A stretch of 64,000 bases of DNA, from positions 4,411,992-4,475,991 of the forward strand of contig NZ_CP041203.1 of NCBI RefSeq assembly GCF_008033115.1. The letters are read 5' to 3'. Under the pieces are notes generated by a model. That model was not told where the DNA came from. It was given only the letters and a program-made list of their open reading frames with translations, and did not search any database. This stretch comes from Cellulomonas sp. Y8 (GTDB taxonomy: Bacteria; Actinomycetota; Actinomycetes; Actinomycetales; Cellulomonadaceae). Positions within the stretch are counted from its first letter, which is position 1. Each line of letters opens with the position of its first letter. A program made the translations under genes and the position numbers. Below are positions 1 through 8,366 of this stretch, one piece after another.

Positions 1-69
1 ACGGCGAGCTCCTGCTGCTCGTGCGCGGCGCGCAGGCCGAGCTCCGTCGGCGGCCGAGCCCGGGCGCCG

Positions 70-432
70 TCAGGCCGGTTGCCAGAGCTCGACCCGGTTC
101 CCCTCCGGGTCGGTGACCCAGCCGAACCGCCCGACGCCGTCCATGTCCTGCGTCTCGGGGGCGACGTCGGCGCCCCGCTCCCGCAGCTGCGCGAGCATCG
201 CGTCGAGATCCCGGACCCGGAAGTTCAGCATCGTCTGCTGCTGCGGCGACCCGAAGTAGTCGGTGTCCGGGTCGAACGCCGCGAACACCGTGGGGCCGGC
301 CTCCTGGTGCCACAGGCCGTGGGCGTCGTCCTCGATCCCGAGCAGGTCCCGGTACCAGAGGGTCAGCGCCTCGGGGTCCCGCGCCCGCAGGAAGTAGCCG
401 CCGATGCCGAGCACCCGCTCCGTGCCGCTCAT
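70..432 (-). CDS. VOC (glyoxalase/bleomycin resistance) family protein
   Basis: A 120-residue single-domain protein of the vicinal oxygen chelate superfamily. It begins GGYFLRARDPEALTLWYRDLLGI, the typical first beta-alpha unit, and ends WVTDPEGNRVELWQP, where the Glu before LW is the usual C-terminal metal ligand of this fold. The length fits the one-domain enzymes that dimerise to build the active site. The ATG at 432 was chosen because the stop codon of the small upstream frame overlaps it as ATGA, which suggests translational coupling. No cofactor or substrate can be read from the sequence; lyase, dioxygenase and antibiotic-binding members all look like this. The upstream frame is itself interrupted (see 429-618). 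Confidence 0.85.
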   Translation of the reverse strand: MSGTERVLGIGGYFLRARDPEALTLWYRDLLGIEDDAHGLWHQEAGPTVFAAFDPDTDYFGSPQQQTMLNFRVRDLDAMLAQLRERGADVAPETQDMDGVGRFGWVTDPEGNRVELWQPA

Positions 433-618
433 CGGCCGGCCACCACGAGCACGACCACCGCGGCGAGCAGCAAGAACGGGACCGCCTCGGCCAGGGCAGC
501 CGCGGCCGACCTCGGCGTGCGGGGCGGGCCCGTCGCGGAACGACGGGCCGAGCGGGGCGTCGTTCGTGCCGGGACGCTCGCCGAGCGTCCGCGTGTCGGT
601 CCGGTCGTCGTCGGGCAC
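429..618 (-). pseudogene. Small membrane-anchored protein, interrupted by a 1-nt frameshift
   Basis: A GTG at 618 preceded by GGGGGAG opens a frame encoding an acidic, Pro/Gly-rich N-terminus (VPDDDRTDTRTLGERPG). Codons are almost entirely GC-ending until about position 500. From there the adjacent frame carries the coding signature and encodes ALAEAVPFLLLAAVVVLVV, one transmembrane helix, and stops in an ATGA overlap with the VOC gene. The 190-nt span is 63 codons plus one base, so one surplus base in the GC-rich stretch near 497-508 would explain it. The corrected product is about 62 residues with a soluble N-terminus and a C-terminal membrane anchor. I do not recognise a family. It could be a sequencing error, a real lesion, or two unrelated frames. 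Confidence 0.45.
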
Positions 619-700
619 GGCTCCCCCGTCCGGGTCGGGTGGTCTCGGGCTCGAGCCTGCCAGCGCTGCGACGTCCGTGTACAGGGCCGATCCGGCGGTC

Positions 701-2002
701 TCACCCGGCCGGCAGCGCCGCGATCTTGTCCTGCAGCACCCGGCGCTCCCGCGGGTTCGGGCACAGCGCCGCCGCACGGGCGAGGTCGTCACGCGCCTCG
801 GCGTCCCGGCCGAGCCGCCGGAGCAGCTCGCCGCGCACCGACGGCAGCAGGTGCGACCCGGCCAGCGCACCGGAGTCCGCCAGCCGCTCGACGAGCGCGA
901 GCCCCGCCGCCGGGCCGTGCGCCATCGCGACCGCCACCGCCCGGTTCAGGTCGACGACCGGGGAGGGCGCGAGCCGGCCGAGCGCGTCGTAGAGCACCAC
1001 GACGCGCTCCCAGTCGGTCGCGGCGACCGAGGGCGCGACCACCGCGTGGCACTCGGCGATCGCCGCCTGCAGCCCGTAGGCGCCCAGCCCGTTCCCCGCC
1101 CTGCCCGCCGCCGCCAGCGCGGCCCGGCCCCGGCGGATCGCCGCCCGGTCCCACCGGCGCCGGTCCTGGTCCTCGAGCAGGACCGCCGAGCCGTCGTCGG
1201 CCACCCGCGCGGGGAACCGCGCGGCGGTGAGCTCCAGGAGCGCGAGCAGACCCAGCACCTCCGGCTCGTCGGGCGCCAGGTGCGCGAGCACCCGCGCTAG
1301 CCGGACGCCCTCCCGCGCGAGGTCGGGCCGCAGCAGGTCGTCCCCGGAGGTGGCCGTCGACCCCTCGGTGAACACGAGGTACACCACCGCGAGCACCGAC
1401 GCCAGACGGTCGCGGCGCTCCGGCCCCGACGGCACGGCGAACGGGACCCGGGCGGCGCTGAGCGTCTTCTTGGCGCGGGTGATGCGCGCCTGCACGGTCG
1501 CGGTCGGCACCAGGAACGCGCGCCCGATCTCCTCGGTGGTCAGGCCGCCGACGACCCGGAGGGTGAGCGCCACCTGCGCCTCGCGGGACAGCACGGGGTG
1601 GCAGGCGACGAACATGAGGGCGAGGACGTCGTCGCCGACCGCGTCCGGGTCGTGCAGCAGGTCGGCGTCGCCGGCCGGCCCGGCGCCCCGCCCCGCGTCC
1701 CGCGCGAGCGCGGCGTACCGGTCGTCGAGCGCCGCCCGCCGCCGGAACGCGTCCACGGCGCGCCGCCGCCCCGCGGTCACGAGCCAGCCGGCGGGGTTCG
1801 CGGGCACGCCGTCCCGCGGCCAGGCGACCAGCGCCTCTGCCAGCGCCTCCTGCGCCACGTCCTCCGCCAGGGCGAGGTCGCCGGTGGACCGCGCCAGAGT
1901 CGCCACGATCCGGGCGGCGCTCGTCCGCCAGACCGCCTCGACCGCGGCGCGGCCCTCCCCCGGCGCGCCCGGGCTCAGAGCTGGCCCGTCGCCTCGCGCC
2001 AC
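701..2002 (-). CDS. ECF42-type RNA polymerase sigma factor
   Basis: A 433-residue sigma-70 family factor of the extracytoplasmic-function class. Region 2 lies near residues 15-95 (WRTSAARIVATLARSTGDLALAEDVAQEAL, then a basic RRRAVDAFRRR). Region 4 follows, with the helix-turn-helix in LTTEEIGRAFLVPTATVQARI. The remaining ~220 residues are the TPR-like extension (DUF6596), recognisable by YLVFTEGSTATSG and VVDLNRAVAVAMAHGPAAGL. This extension defines group ECF42, which has no dedicated anti-sigma factor and is usually encoded next to a DGPF/YCII protein, as here. The GTG at 2002 (GGGAG upstream) overlaps the end of the YCII gene. A start nearer 1977 is possible because region 2 begins just after that stop. 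Confidence 0.9.
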   Translation of the reverse strand: MARGDGPALSPGAPGEGRAAVEAVWRTSAARIVATLARSTGDLALAEDVAQEALAEALVAWPRDGVPANPAGWLVTAGRRRAVDAFRRRAALDDRYAALARDAGRGAGPAGDADLLHDPDAVGDDVLALMFVACHPVLSREAQVALTLRVVGGLTTEEIGRAFLVPTATVQARITRAKKTLSAARVPFAVPSGPERRDRLASVLAVVYLVFTEGSTATSGDDLLRPDLAREGVRLARVLAHLAPDEPEVLGLLALLELTAARFPARVADDGSAVLLEDQDRRRWDRAAIRRGRAALAAAGRAGNGLGAYGLQAAIAECHAVVAPSVAATDWERVVVLYDALGRLAPSPVVDLNRAVAVAMAHGPAAGLALVERLADSGALAGSHLLPSVRGELLRRLGRDAEARDDLARAAALCPNPRERRVLQDKIAALPAG

Positions 2003-2397
2003 GCCCGCTCCCGCTGGATCCACGGGTTGTCCTGGGGGAACTCGTCGATGGTCGCGATCCGCCGGATCTCGACCTTCACCCCCGGCCACGACAGCGGTGC
2101 GCGCCTCGCCCACTCGACCGCCTCGGCCTGGGAACCGACGTCGAGGATCCAGTAGCCGCCGAACAGCTCCTTCGCCTCGCCGTACGGGCCGTCCGTGGCG
2201 ACCGGCGGTGTCTGCGCGTAGTCGACGACGACGCTCTCCGCCGGGTCGTCGGACAGCCCCTCCATCGCCACGAGCACGCCGGCCGCGACCAGCTCCTCGT
2301 TGTACCGGCTCATCGTCTCGATCGAGTCCTCGTACGAGGTCGCGTCGCCTCCGGGCGCCGACTCCCCCGACGAGCGCATGATCAGCATGTACTTCAC
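1975..2397 (-). CDS. DGPF/YCII-related domain protein
   Basis: A 140-residue YCII-like protein with a ferredoxin-like dimeric alpha/beta fold. It begins VKYMLIMRSSGES and carries the family hallmark DGPYGEAKELFGGYWILDV. The GTG at 2397 follows a strong AGGGAGG ribosome-binding site. The gene is the first of a two-gene unit with the ECF42 sigma factor, whose start lies inside its last codons. ECF42/DGPF pairs are widespread in Actinobacteria. The DGPF partner is thought to act in sensing or in a small enzymatic step linked to the sigma factor, but its chemistry is not established. Confidence 0.9.
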   Translation of the reverse strand: MKYMLIMRSSGESAPGGDATSYEDSIETMSRYNEELVAAGVLVAMEGLSDDPAESVVVDYAQTPPVATDGPYGEAKELFGGYWILDVGSQAEAVEWARRAPLSWPGVKVEIRRIATIDEFPQDNPWIQRERAWREATGQL

Positions 2398-2493
2398 GGT
2401 CGTGCCTCCCTGGTGCCGGGTCCTCGTCCGGACCCTCTCACCCAGGAGTCGAACGGGGAACCCGCGGATCGACACCGGCAGCGAGCGGATCCG

Positions 2494-3222
2494 TCAGCCG
2501 GCCGGGCGCCTGGCCAGGACGACGTGCTCCAGACCGGGCCGGTCCGGCGCGTCGCGCACGTCGACGACGTCCAGACCCGCCGCAGCCAGCGACGCGCGCA
2601 CCTCGTCCAGCGACCGGAACCGCAGCGTCGACGACGACGCCACCTCGCGACCGTCGGGGAACCGGAACACGGACCGGAACGAGACGAGCGGCAGCGCGAC
2701 CTCGGTCACGGCGAACTCCTCCGCCACCCGCCCGACGTCGGGCACCTCCCGCGCCCCGGCGCCGTCGTCCGCGGCCCAGTCCTCCCACGCCCGGGCCTCG
2801 GGGCGGCGGGTCTCCAGGACCAGGTGGCCGCCCGGGACGAGCGCGTCCCGGATGCCGCACAGGGTGGCGGACCAGTCGTCGTCGGCCAGGAACACCTGGG
2901 CGACGTTCCCGGTCATCGTGGCCAGGTCGACCGCCAGCGGCGGCAGCGTCGTGGCGTCGCCGTGCAGCCAGGTCACGCGGTCGGCACCGGGCTTGGCGCG
3001 CGCCACGTCGAGCGACGCCCGGGCCGGGTCGACGCCGACGACCTCCAGGCCGTCGCCCGCGAGCAGCAGGGCGAGCGTGCCGGTGCCGCAGCCGACGTCC
3101 AGGACCCGGCGCGCGCCGACCTCGCGCGCGACGGCCCGGTACAGGTCGAGGTCGGAGCGGTCGTCGTCGAAGACGTCGTAGAGCGGGGCGAGGCGCGGGT
3201 CGGCGAAGATCGAGTCGGGCAC
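2494..3222 (-). CDS. Class I SAM-dependent methyltransferase
   Basis: A 242-residue Rossmann-fold methyltransferase. Motif I, VLDVGCGTGTLALLLA, begins near residue 40. The acidic end of strand 2 is VVGVDPARASLDVAR and a motif II-like segment is LHGDATTLP. The C-terminal half (FRFPDGREVASSSTLRFRSLDEV) matches small-molecule methyltransferases rather than RNA or DNA enzymes; the substrate is unknown. I chose the GTG at 3222 over the GTG at 3231 because TAGCGT (3230-3235, minus strand) sits exactly 7 nt upstream, as expected for a leaderless transcript. The usual family start, PDSIFADPRLAPLYD, also begins there. Confidence 0.85.
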   Translation of the reverse strand: MPDSIFADPRLAPLYDVFDDDRSDLDLYRAVAREVGARRVLDVGCGTGTLALLLAGDGLEVVGVDPARASLDVARAKPGADRVTWLHGDATTLPPLAVDLATMTGNVAQVFLADDDWSATLCGIRDALVPGGHLVLETRRPEARAWEDWAADDGAGAREVPDVGRVAEEFAVTEVALPLVSFRSVFRFPDGREVASSSTLRFRSLDEVRASLAAAGLDVVDVRDAPDRPGLEHVVLARRPAG

Positions 3223-3232
3223 GCCCGCCACG

Positions 3233-3604
3233 CTACGGACGGGCGCCGGGGTCGCGCGACGGGATGCCGCCGGGCGCCGCCAGCTGCGGCCCGGGGTCGG
3301 CGGGCGGCCGGTGCCGGAGCAGCGCCGCGCCGAGGGCCACGGCCAGCAGGGCCGGGCCGAGCACCGTCAGCGTCGTCGAGAGGTGGCTCAGCAGCGTCGC
3401 GAGCCACTGCGCGACGCGGACGCCCGAGCTGGTGTAGATCCGCAGCAGCGCCAGGTCGACCAGCACCCCGAGCACGACGACCGACGCCCCCAGCCGCGCC
3501 ACGCGCCCCGGGGTGCAGCGGATACGCGCGAGACGGTCGCCGAGCGTCGGGCCCGGTGGCGGCTCGTCCTCGGTGGTCGCCACGTCGTCGGGCCGGATCG
3601 TCAC
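3233..3604 (-). CDS. Small integral membrane protein of unknown function
   Basis: A 123-residue protein with a hydrophilic acidic N-terminus (VTIRPDDVATTEDEPP). Two hydrophobic segments follow, one around LGASVVVLGVLVDLALLRIY and one around LSTTLTVLGPALLAVALGAALL, then a short proline-rich cytoplasmic tail. The GTG at 3604 has an AGGAGG ribosome-binding site 5 nt upstream. No family is recognised. It ends just before the methyltransferase start, but a separate leaderless promoter for that gene makes a shared function uncertain. Confidence 0.7.
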   Translation of the reverse strand: MTIRPDDVATTEDEPPPGPTLGDRLARIRCTPGRVARLGASVVVLGVLVDLALLRIYTSSGVRVAQWLATLLSHLSTTLTVLGPALLAVALGAALLRHRPPADPGPQLAAPGGIPSRDPGARP

Positions 3605-3706
3605 GGCGGGCCTCCTGGGGTCGGGCGCGCCACGCTGCGCGCCCTCCCGACGGTAGCCAGCGCCGGGAGGCGGCCACAACGTGAACTGCGCGGCGCGCCG
3701 CGCAGC

Positions 3707-4042
3707 TCAGCCGTGCGAGGGGTCCCCCGTCCCCGTGACGGTGGTGAGCAGGATCGCCGCGTCGCTCAGCGCCTCGACGCCGTGCCGGTCGTGCGTGAGC
3801 GTCGCCAGGAAGCCGGTCGGCAGCGTGTCCACGCGCTCGGCGCTGGACACGGCCACGGTGCCGCGGAGCACGAGGATGCTGCCCGCGGGCGGCGAGTTGT
3901 GCTCGGCGAGCCGGGTGCCGGTGCGCAGCGCGATGACGGTCTGCCGGAGCGGGCCGTCGTGCACCACGATCTGGGCGCTCCGGCCGTGCGGGTCCTGGTG
4001 GGCGAGGTCGATCTGCTCCTGCGCGAGCTGGTGCACGTCCAT
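3707..4042 (-). CDS. Cupin-domain protein
   Basis: A 111-residue single-cupin protein. The conserved beta-barrel positions are visible in GTRLAEHNSPPAGSILVLRGTVAV (motif 1) and LPTGFLATLTHDRHGVEALSDAAILLTTV (motif 2). Motif 1 keeps one His (AEHN) but lacks the usual HxH pair, so metal binding may be weak or altered. The start ATG has GGGAGGAG upstream. Similar proteins (LuxR-associated or DUF861-like cupins) act as small stress or sensing factors. No substrate can be deduced. Confidence 0.8.
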   Translation of the reverse strand: MDVHQLAQEQIDLAHQDPHGRSAQIVVHDGPLRQTVIALRTGTRLAEHNSPPAGSILVLRGTVAVSSAERVDTLPTGFLATLTHDRHGVEALSDAAILLTTVTGTGDPSHG

Positions 4043-4153
4043 GCGGGGCTCCTCCCGGCGTCGTCGTCGGCTGACGCGTCCTACTCAACACGGCCGCGCG
4101 CCGGTCCGCTATTCCCTGGCCCGGCACGTCGCGGCGGTGGGAGCCTCGACGGC

Positions 4154-4891
4154 GTGACGGACGAGGACATCTGGACCGAGCGGGTCGCCGCGCGCTACGA
4201 CGAGTCGAGCGCCGCCATGTTCGCCCCCGACGTGCTCGGTCCGACGGTGGACTTCCTGGCGGCGCGCGCCGCCGGCGGGCGTGCGCTGGAGCTCGCGGTC
4301 GGCACCGGGCGCGTCGCGCTGGCGCTGGCCGACCGCGGGGTGCCGGTCGCCGGCATCGAGCGGTCCGAGCCGATGGCCGCCCGGCTCGCCGCCAAGCCCG
4401 GGGCGGAGCGGGTGCCCGTGACGATCGGCGACATGACGTCGGCGACGGCGCCCGGGCGGTTCCGGCTCGTGTACCTGGTGTTCAACGGGATCACGAACCT
4501 GATGACCCAGGACGCCCAGGTCGCCTGCTTCGAGAACGCCGCCCGGCACCTGGAGCCCGGCGGGGCGTTCGTGTGCGAGGTGTTCGTGCCGCAGCTGCGC
4601 CGGCTCCCCCCGGGCGAGGTGGCGCTGCCGTTCGACGTGAGCGACGCGCACCTCGGGTTCGACCGGTACGACGTGGCCGAGCAGCGGCTGGTGTCGCACC
4701 ACTACACGGTCGAGCCCGACGGGTCGGTGACCACCGGCCGCTCGCCCCACCGGTACGTCTGGCCGGCGGAGCTCGACCTGATGGCCCGGATCGCGGGCAT
4801 GCGCCCGACGGAGCGCTGGGCGGACTTCACGGAGGCGACGTTCACCGCGGAGAGCACGTCCCACGTCTCGGTCTGGCGCACCCCGGCCTGA
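4154..4891 (+). CDS. Class I SAM-dependent methyltransferase
   Basis: A 245-residue methyltransferase, unrelated in detail to the one at 2494-3222. Motif I is ALELAVGTGRVALALA near residue 44. IERSEPMAARLAAK marks strand 2, VTIGDMTS is the adenine-contacting segment, and LVFNGITNLMTQDAQVACFENAARHLEPGGAFV covers motifs post-I to III. The GTG at 4154 lies about 11 nt after a GGGAG. The substrate is not evident. It is transcribed divergently from the cupin gene and convergently with the AI-2E-type exporter. Confidence 0.85.
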   Translation: MTDEDIWTERVAARYDESSAAMFAPDVLGPTVDFLAARAAGGRALELAVGTGRVALALADRGVPVAGIERSEPMAARLAAKPGAERVPVTIGDMTSATAPGRFRLVYLVFNGITNLMTQDAQVACFENAARHLEPGGAFVCEVFVPQLRRLPPGEVALPFDVSDAHLGFDRYDVAEQRLVSHHYTVEPDGSVTTGRSPHRYVWPAELDLMARIAGMRPTERWADFTEATFTAESTSHVSVWRTPA

Positions 4892-4967
4892 CCCCGGCCG
4901 CCCGGGCCGGCTGCGCGACGGCCGGTGGCCCCCGCGTCCCCGGCGGCCCGGAGCCGTGCCCGGCGGC

Positions 4968-6149
4968 TCACCGCCCCTCGGTGACCTCGCGGCGCTTCTG
5001 CTGCGCCGGCCGCGCCGGCTCGTGGGGGCCGTTCCACACCTGGATCGCCCCCCAGATCGACGCGGCGATCGGCACGGCCAGCACCGCGCCGGTGATGCCC
5101 GCGAGGACTGTGCCGATGGTCAGCGCGACCAGGATGACCAGCGGGTGCAGCGCCAGCGACCGGGCCATCACGACCGGCTGCAGGAAGTTGCCCTCCAGCT
5201 GGTTCACGAGGATGACGATGCCGACCACGATCAGCGCCTCGACCGGCCCGAGCGCGACCAGCGTCACGAGCGCGGCGAGCGCGCCGGCCAGGGTCGCGCC
5301 GACGAGCGGGATGAACGCCAGCAGGAACACGAGCACCGACAGCGGGATCGCCAGCGGGACACCCATGATCACCAGGCCGACGCCGATGCCGATCGCGTCG
5401 ACCGCGGCCACGATGGCCGTGCCGCGCACGTAGCCGCCCATCGTCTGCACCACGCGCCCGCCGACGCGCTGCCCGCGCCGGTAGCGCTCGCCCTCGAAGG
5501 GCCGGAGCAGGAACTCCCAGATCGTCGGGCCGTCCTTGAGGAAGAAGAACAGCACGACGACCATCAGCACGAACCCGGTGAGGAAGTTCGCGGTGGCGGA
5601 CACGCCCGCGATGGCGCCCGCGCCGAAGCTGCTCGACGTGAGGAAGTCGGTCACCGCGGTGCGCGCGTCGGCGATCTGGTCGTCGGTGATCTGGATCGGC
5701 AGCCCGGTGAGCGAGTCCTGCAGCTCCCCGAACCCGGCGACCGCCTGGTCCGCGAGGTCGTCCCACTGGTGGATCACCGAGTAGACCACCGCGGTGATCA
5801 CGCCGCCGAGGACGCCGACGATCAGCACCAGCGCGATCCAGGTGGCGGCGATCGACGGCAGCCGGTGCCGGCGCAGCCAGGACACCAGCGGGTGGATCGC
5901 GGAGGCCAGCACGAGCGCGATCAGCACCGGGACGACGACGAGGGTCAGCCGGGTGATCGCGAACACCGCCACGGTGACCAGGGCAAGCAGCGCCAGGACC
6001 TGCACGGAGCGGGTGCCGATCCGGCCGAAGCCGTCCGCCCACAGCGCGCCGGCGCCCGGTCCGCGTCCGGCGTCGTCGCGGGCGACCTCCGCCGCGCGCA
6101 CGGCGTCCCCGCCGCTCGGCGCCGTCGTCCTCCGTCGTCGGAACCACAT
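4968..6149 (-). CDS. AI-2E family transporter (PF01594)
   Basis: A 393-residue polytopic membrane protein of the autoinducer-2 exporter-like family, with about eight transmembrane helices. The N-terminal pair is VLALLALVTVAVFAITRLTLVVVPVLIALVLA, and the family C-terminus reads VALTIGTVLAGITGAVLAVPIAASIWGAI. The large cytoplasmic loop between helices (WDDLADQAVAGFGELQDSL) is typical. Members include TqsA-like exporters and sodium/proton antiporters, so the transported solute cannot be named. The start is an ATG with a GC-rich purine stretch upstream. It stands alone, convergent with the methyltransferase gene. Confidence 0.9.
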   Translation of the reverse strand: MWFRRRRTTAPSGGDAVRAAEVARDDAGRGPGAGALWADGFGRIGTRSVQVLALLALVTVAVFAITRLTLVVVPVLIALVLASAIHPLVSWLRRHRLPSIAATWIALVLIVGVLGGVITAVVYSVIHQWDDLADQAVAGFGELQDSLTGLPIQITDDQIADARTAVTDFLTSSSFGAGAIAGVSATANFLTGFVLMVVVLFFFLKDGPTIWEFLLRPFEGERYRRGQRVGGRVVQTMGGYVRGTAIVAAVDAIGIGVGLVIMGVPLAIPLSVLVFLLAFIPLVGATLAGALAALVTLVALGPVEALIVVGIVILVNQLEGNFLQPVVMARSLALHPLVILVALTIGTVLAGITGAVLAVPIAASIWGAIQVWNGPHEPARPAQQKRREVTEGR

Positions 6150-6328
6150 GTGCCCGCCCCACCCCTTCCCGGTGTCCGTCTGCCGGGGACGGTACGGGGC
6201 GCCGACCAGGGCCGCGACCGGGCGCGCCGTCCGTGCCGGGACCGTCGGCCGGGTCCACCGTCCGGCGTACGCGGATCTCCACCCCGGGGCCGATGCCCCT
6301 GGCCAGCACGCCGGGGCAGCGTGGGGGC

Positions 6329-6496
6329 ATGGCCCAGGACCGACCGCACCGCCTCGACGACGCGCGCGCCCGGCAGCGCGCGGCGCTCCTCGCGCGGCGC
6401 AGCCGGGCCCGCACCCGCCTCCCGCTGGATGTCGCGCTGCGGCTCACCATGGACCCCGCGGTGCACGCAGCGGCGGGCGCCGACCGCCGCCGCTGA
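6329..6496 (+). CDS. Possible small basic protein in the 6150-6563 gap
   Basis: The 414 bases between the AI-2E exporter and the LacI gene hold only this 55-codon frame. It starts at an ATG after GTGGGGGC and encodes a very Arg-rich peptide (MAQDRPHRLDDARARQRAALL). GC-ending codons support coding, but there is no recognisable domain and the ribosome-binding site is weak. It may be a genuine small protein or simply part of the upstream region of the LacI gene. I see no terminator or repeat elsewhere in the gap. Confidence 0.3.
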   Translation: MAQDRPHRLDDARARQRAALLARRSRARTRLPLDVALRLTMDPAVHAAAGADRRR

Positions 6497-6563
6497 CCCC
6501 GGTCCGCCGGCGGGGGCCGCGATCGCGCCTGGGCACACCTCGCGCGCGGCTACGATCCCCGGC

Positions 6564-7568
6564 ATGGGGCAGCGAGTGACCATCACCGACGTGGCGCGGG
6601 ACGCGGGCGTGTCCGTCGCGACGGTGTCGAAGGTCATCAACGGCCGGTACGGGGTGGCGCAGGCGACCTCGACCCGGGTCATGGAGGTCATCGACCGGCT
6701 CGGGTACGAGTCGAGCCTGGTCGCGCGCAGCCTCCGGTCGCACCGCACGCACGTGCTCGGGATCCTGGTCGCGGAGTTCGAGCCGTTCTCCGCCGAGATC
6801 CTCAAGGGCGCGGCGGCGGCGCTCGCGGACTCCGACTCCGGCTACGAGCTGCTCGCCTACACCGGCGGCCTGCACGGACGCGGGGCCGGCTGGGAGCGGC
6901 GCTACCTGTCGCGGCTCAGCGGCACCCTGATCGACGGGGCCGTGCTGGTCACCCCGACCGTGGTGGAGGCCGACGCCGGGGTGCCGGTCGTCGCGATCGA
7001 CCCGCACACCGGCCCGACCGGCCTGCCGACCGTCGACTCGGACAACCTCGCCGGCGCGGTGCTCGGGACGGAGCACCTGCTGGGCCTCGGGCACCGGCGG
7101 ATCGCGTTCGTCGGCGGCCGCCCCGACCTGGAGTCGTCCCGCCTGCGCGAGCAGGGCTTCCGGCGGGCGATGGCCGCCGCGGGGGTCGCCGTCGACGAGG
7201 TGCTCGTCCGGGAGGGCGACTACCGCAAGGAGCCGACGCGCGAGCCGGTGCGCGAGCTGCTCAGCCTGCCGGACCGCCCGACCGCGGTGTTCGCGGCGAA
7301 CGACCTCTCGGCGATCGCGACGATCGAGGTCGCCCGCGAGCTCGGGCTGCACGTGCCGCGCGACCTGTCCGTGATCGGGTTCGACGACATCCCCGAGTCG
7401 GCGCAGACGGAGCCGCCGCTCACGACGGTGCACCAGCCGATCCAGCGCATGGGGGCGGCCGCGATCGCGCTGCTCACGGCGCTGCTCGACGGCGGCGAGG
7501 CGCCGGACCCGCACGTGCGGCTGCCGACGTCGCTGGTCCGCCGCGGCTCGACCGCCCCGCCGGCCTGA
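6564..7568 (+). CDS. LacI family transcriptional regulator
   Basis: A 334-residue LacI/GalR repressor. The N-terminal helix-turn-helix and hinge are residues 5-60 (TITDVARDAGVSVATVSKVING). A periplasmic-binding-protein-like effector domain follows, with VIGFDDIPESAQTEPPLTTVHQP near the C-terminus. The ATG at 6564 sits 7 nt after TACGAT (6551-6556) with no ribosome-binding site, pointing to a leaderless mRNA. No sugar gene lies beside it, so the regulon is unknown. It probably controls a distant locus, and it is clearly different from the LacI protein at 9141-10229. Confidence 0.9.
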   Translation: MGQRVTITDVARDAGVSVATVSKVINGRYGVAQATSTRVMEVIDRLGYESSLVARSLRSHRTHVLGILVAEFEPFSAEILKGAAAALADSDSGYELLAYTGGLHGRGAGWERRYLSRLSGTLIDGAVLVTPTVVEADAGVPVVAIDPHTGPTGLPTVDSDNLAGAVLGTEHLLGLGHRRIAFVGGRPDLESSRLREQGFRRAMAAAGVAVDEVLVREGDYRKEPTREPVRELLSLPDRPTAVFAANDLSAIATIEVARELGLHVPRDLSVIGFDDIPESAQTEPPLTTVHQPIQRMGAAAIALLTALLDGGEAPDPHVRLPTSLVRRGSTAPPA

Positions 7569-7579
7569 GCCGGGCGCCG

Positions 7580-8266
7580 TCAGGCGCCGGGGGTCCAGGT
7601 GTACGGGGCGCCCGCGGCGATGCGCACGTACTCCCCTGCGCCACCCATGCCGCCGACCAGGCGGTCGGCGAGCGCGCGGCCGGGGTCGGACAGGATCGCG
7701 TCGTGGATCGGCGCGGCCACCCGCGGGCGCACGGCCCGGACGTAGTCGATCGACTCGGCGAGCTTCAGCCACGGCCCCGCGACCGGCACGAGCAGCACGT
7801 CGACGGCGGTCCCGGCGGGCGGCGGCGTGAACGAGTCGCCCGGGTGCAGCAGCGCCCCGTCCACCAGGTACGCGACGTTGTGCGCGCGGGGCACGTCGGG
7901 GTGGATCACGGCGTGCCACTCGCCCACCGCCCGGACGGCGAACCCGGCCGCGTCGAACGCGTCCCCGTCGGCCGCGGCGTGCACCCGGTCCGCGGGCGCG
8001 CCGGCCTCGGTGAGCTGCGCGACCACGCCCGCGGGCGCCCACACGTCGAACCCGGTGCGGGCGCCGAGCGCGGCGGCGAGGCGCGCGACGTCCACGTGGT
8101 CGACGTGCTCGTGGGTGATCAGCACGGCGTCGGCGTCGTCGAGGACGGTCGGGTCGCTGAACGAGCCCGGGTCGAGCACCAGGCGGCTGCCGTCGCGCTC
8201 CAGGCGGACGCAGGCGTGGCCCCAGTGGGTGATCTCGGCGGCGCGGGCGGGGGTGCTGTCGGTCAT
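7580..8266 (-). CDS. Metallo-beta-lactamase fold hydrolase (UlaG-like)
   Basis: A 228-residue MBL-fold protein. The metal-binding signature HEHVDH is at residues 52-57 in ADAVLITHEHVDHVD. Further ligands are expected in the AVIHPDVPRAHNVAYLVDG and GALLHPGDSF segments, and in IHDAILSD near the end. The compact length and the start ITHWGHACVRLE place it with the UlaG/YfnR-type hydrolases, which act on phosphodiester, lactone or similar small substrates. The actual substrate is unknown. It converges on the LacI gene and diverges from ParA. Confidence 0.88.
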   Translation of the reverse strand: MTDSTPARAAEITHWGHACVRLERDGSRLVLDPGSFSDPTVLDDADAVLITHEHVDHVDVARLAAALGARTGFDVWAPAGVVAQLTEAGAPADRVHAAADGDAFDAAGFAVRAVGEWHAVIHPDVPRAHNVAYLVDGALLHPGDSFTPPPAGTAVDVLLVPVAGPWLKLAESIDYVRAVRPRVAAPIHDAILSDPGRALADRLVGGMGGAGEYVRIAAGAPYTWTPGA

Positions 8267-8366
8267 GGGGCCAGCATCACCCCAGGTGGGCGCGGCGTCG
8301 ACCCGGGCGGCCCGGCGGGGCGGACGTGATTCCGCGAACGGCGGGCGGCCCGTTACCGTGTGCCCC

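Noticed and set aside
1..69. A plus-strand frame reading GELLLLVRGAQAELRR at the window edge.
   Set aside because: It could be the 3' end of a gene, but no credible stop follows in keeping with the codon bias before the VOC gene, and no homology is evident.
79..1300. Long plus-strand frames opposite the VOC and sigma-factor genes.
   Set aside because: They are Arg/Pro/Ala-rich shadows of the minus-strand genes caused by high GC, without domains.
7569..7592. Short inverted repeat at the junction of the LacI and MBL genes.
   Set aside because: Only six clean pairs around the stop codons; not convincing as a terminator.
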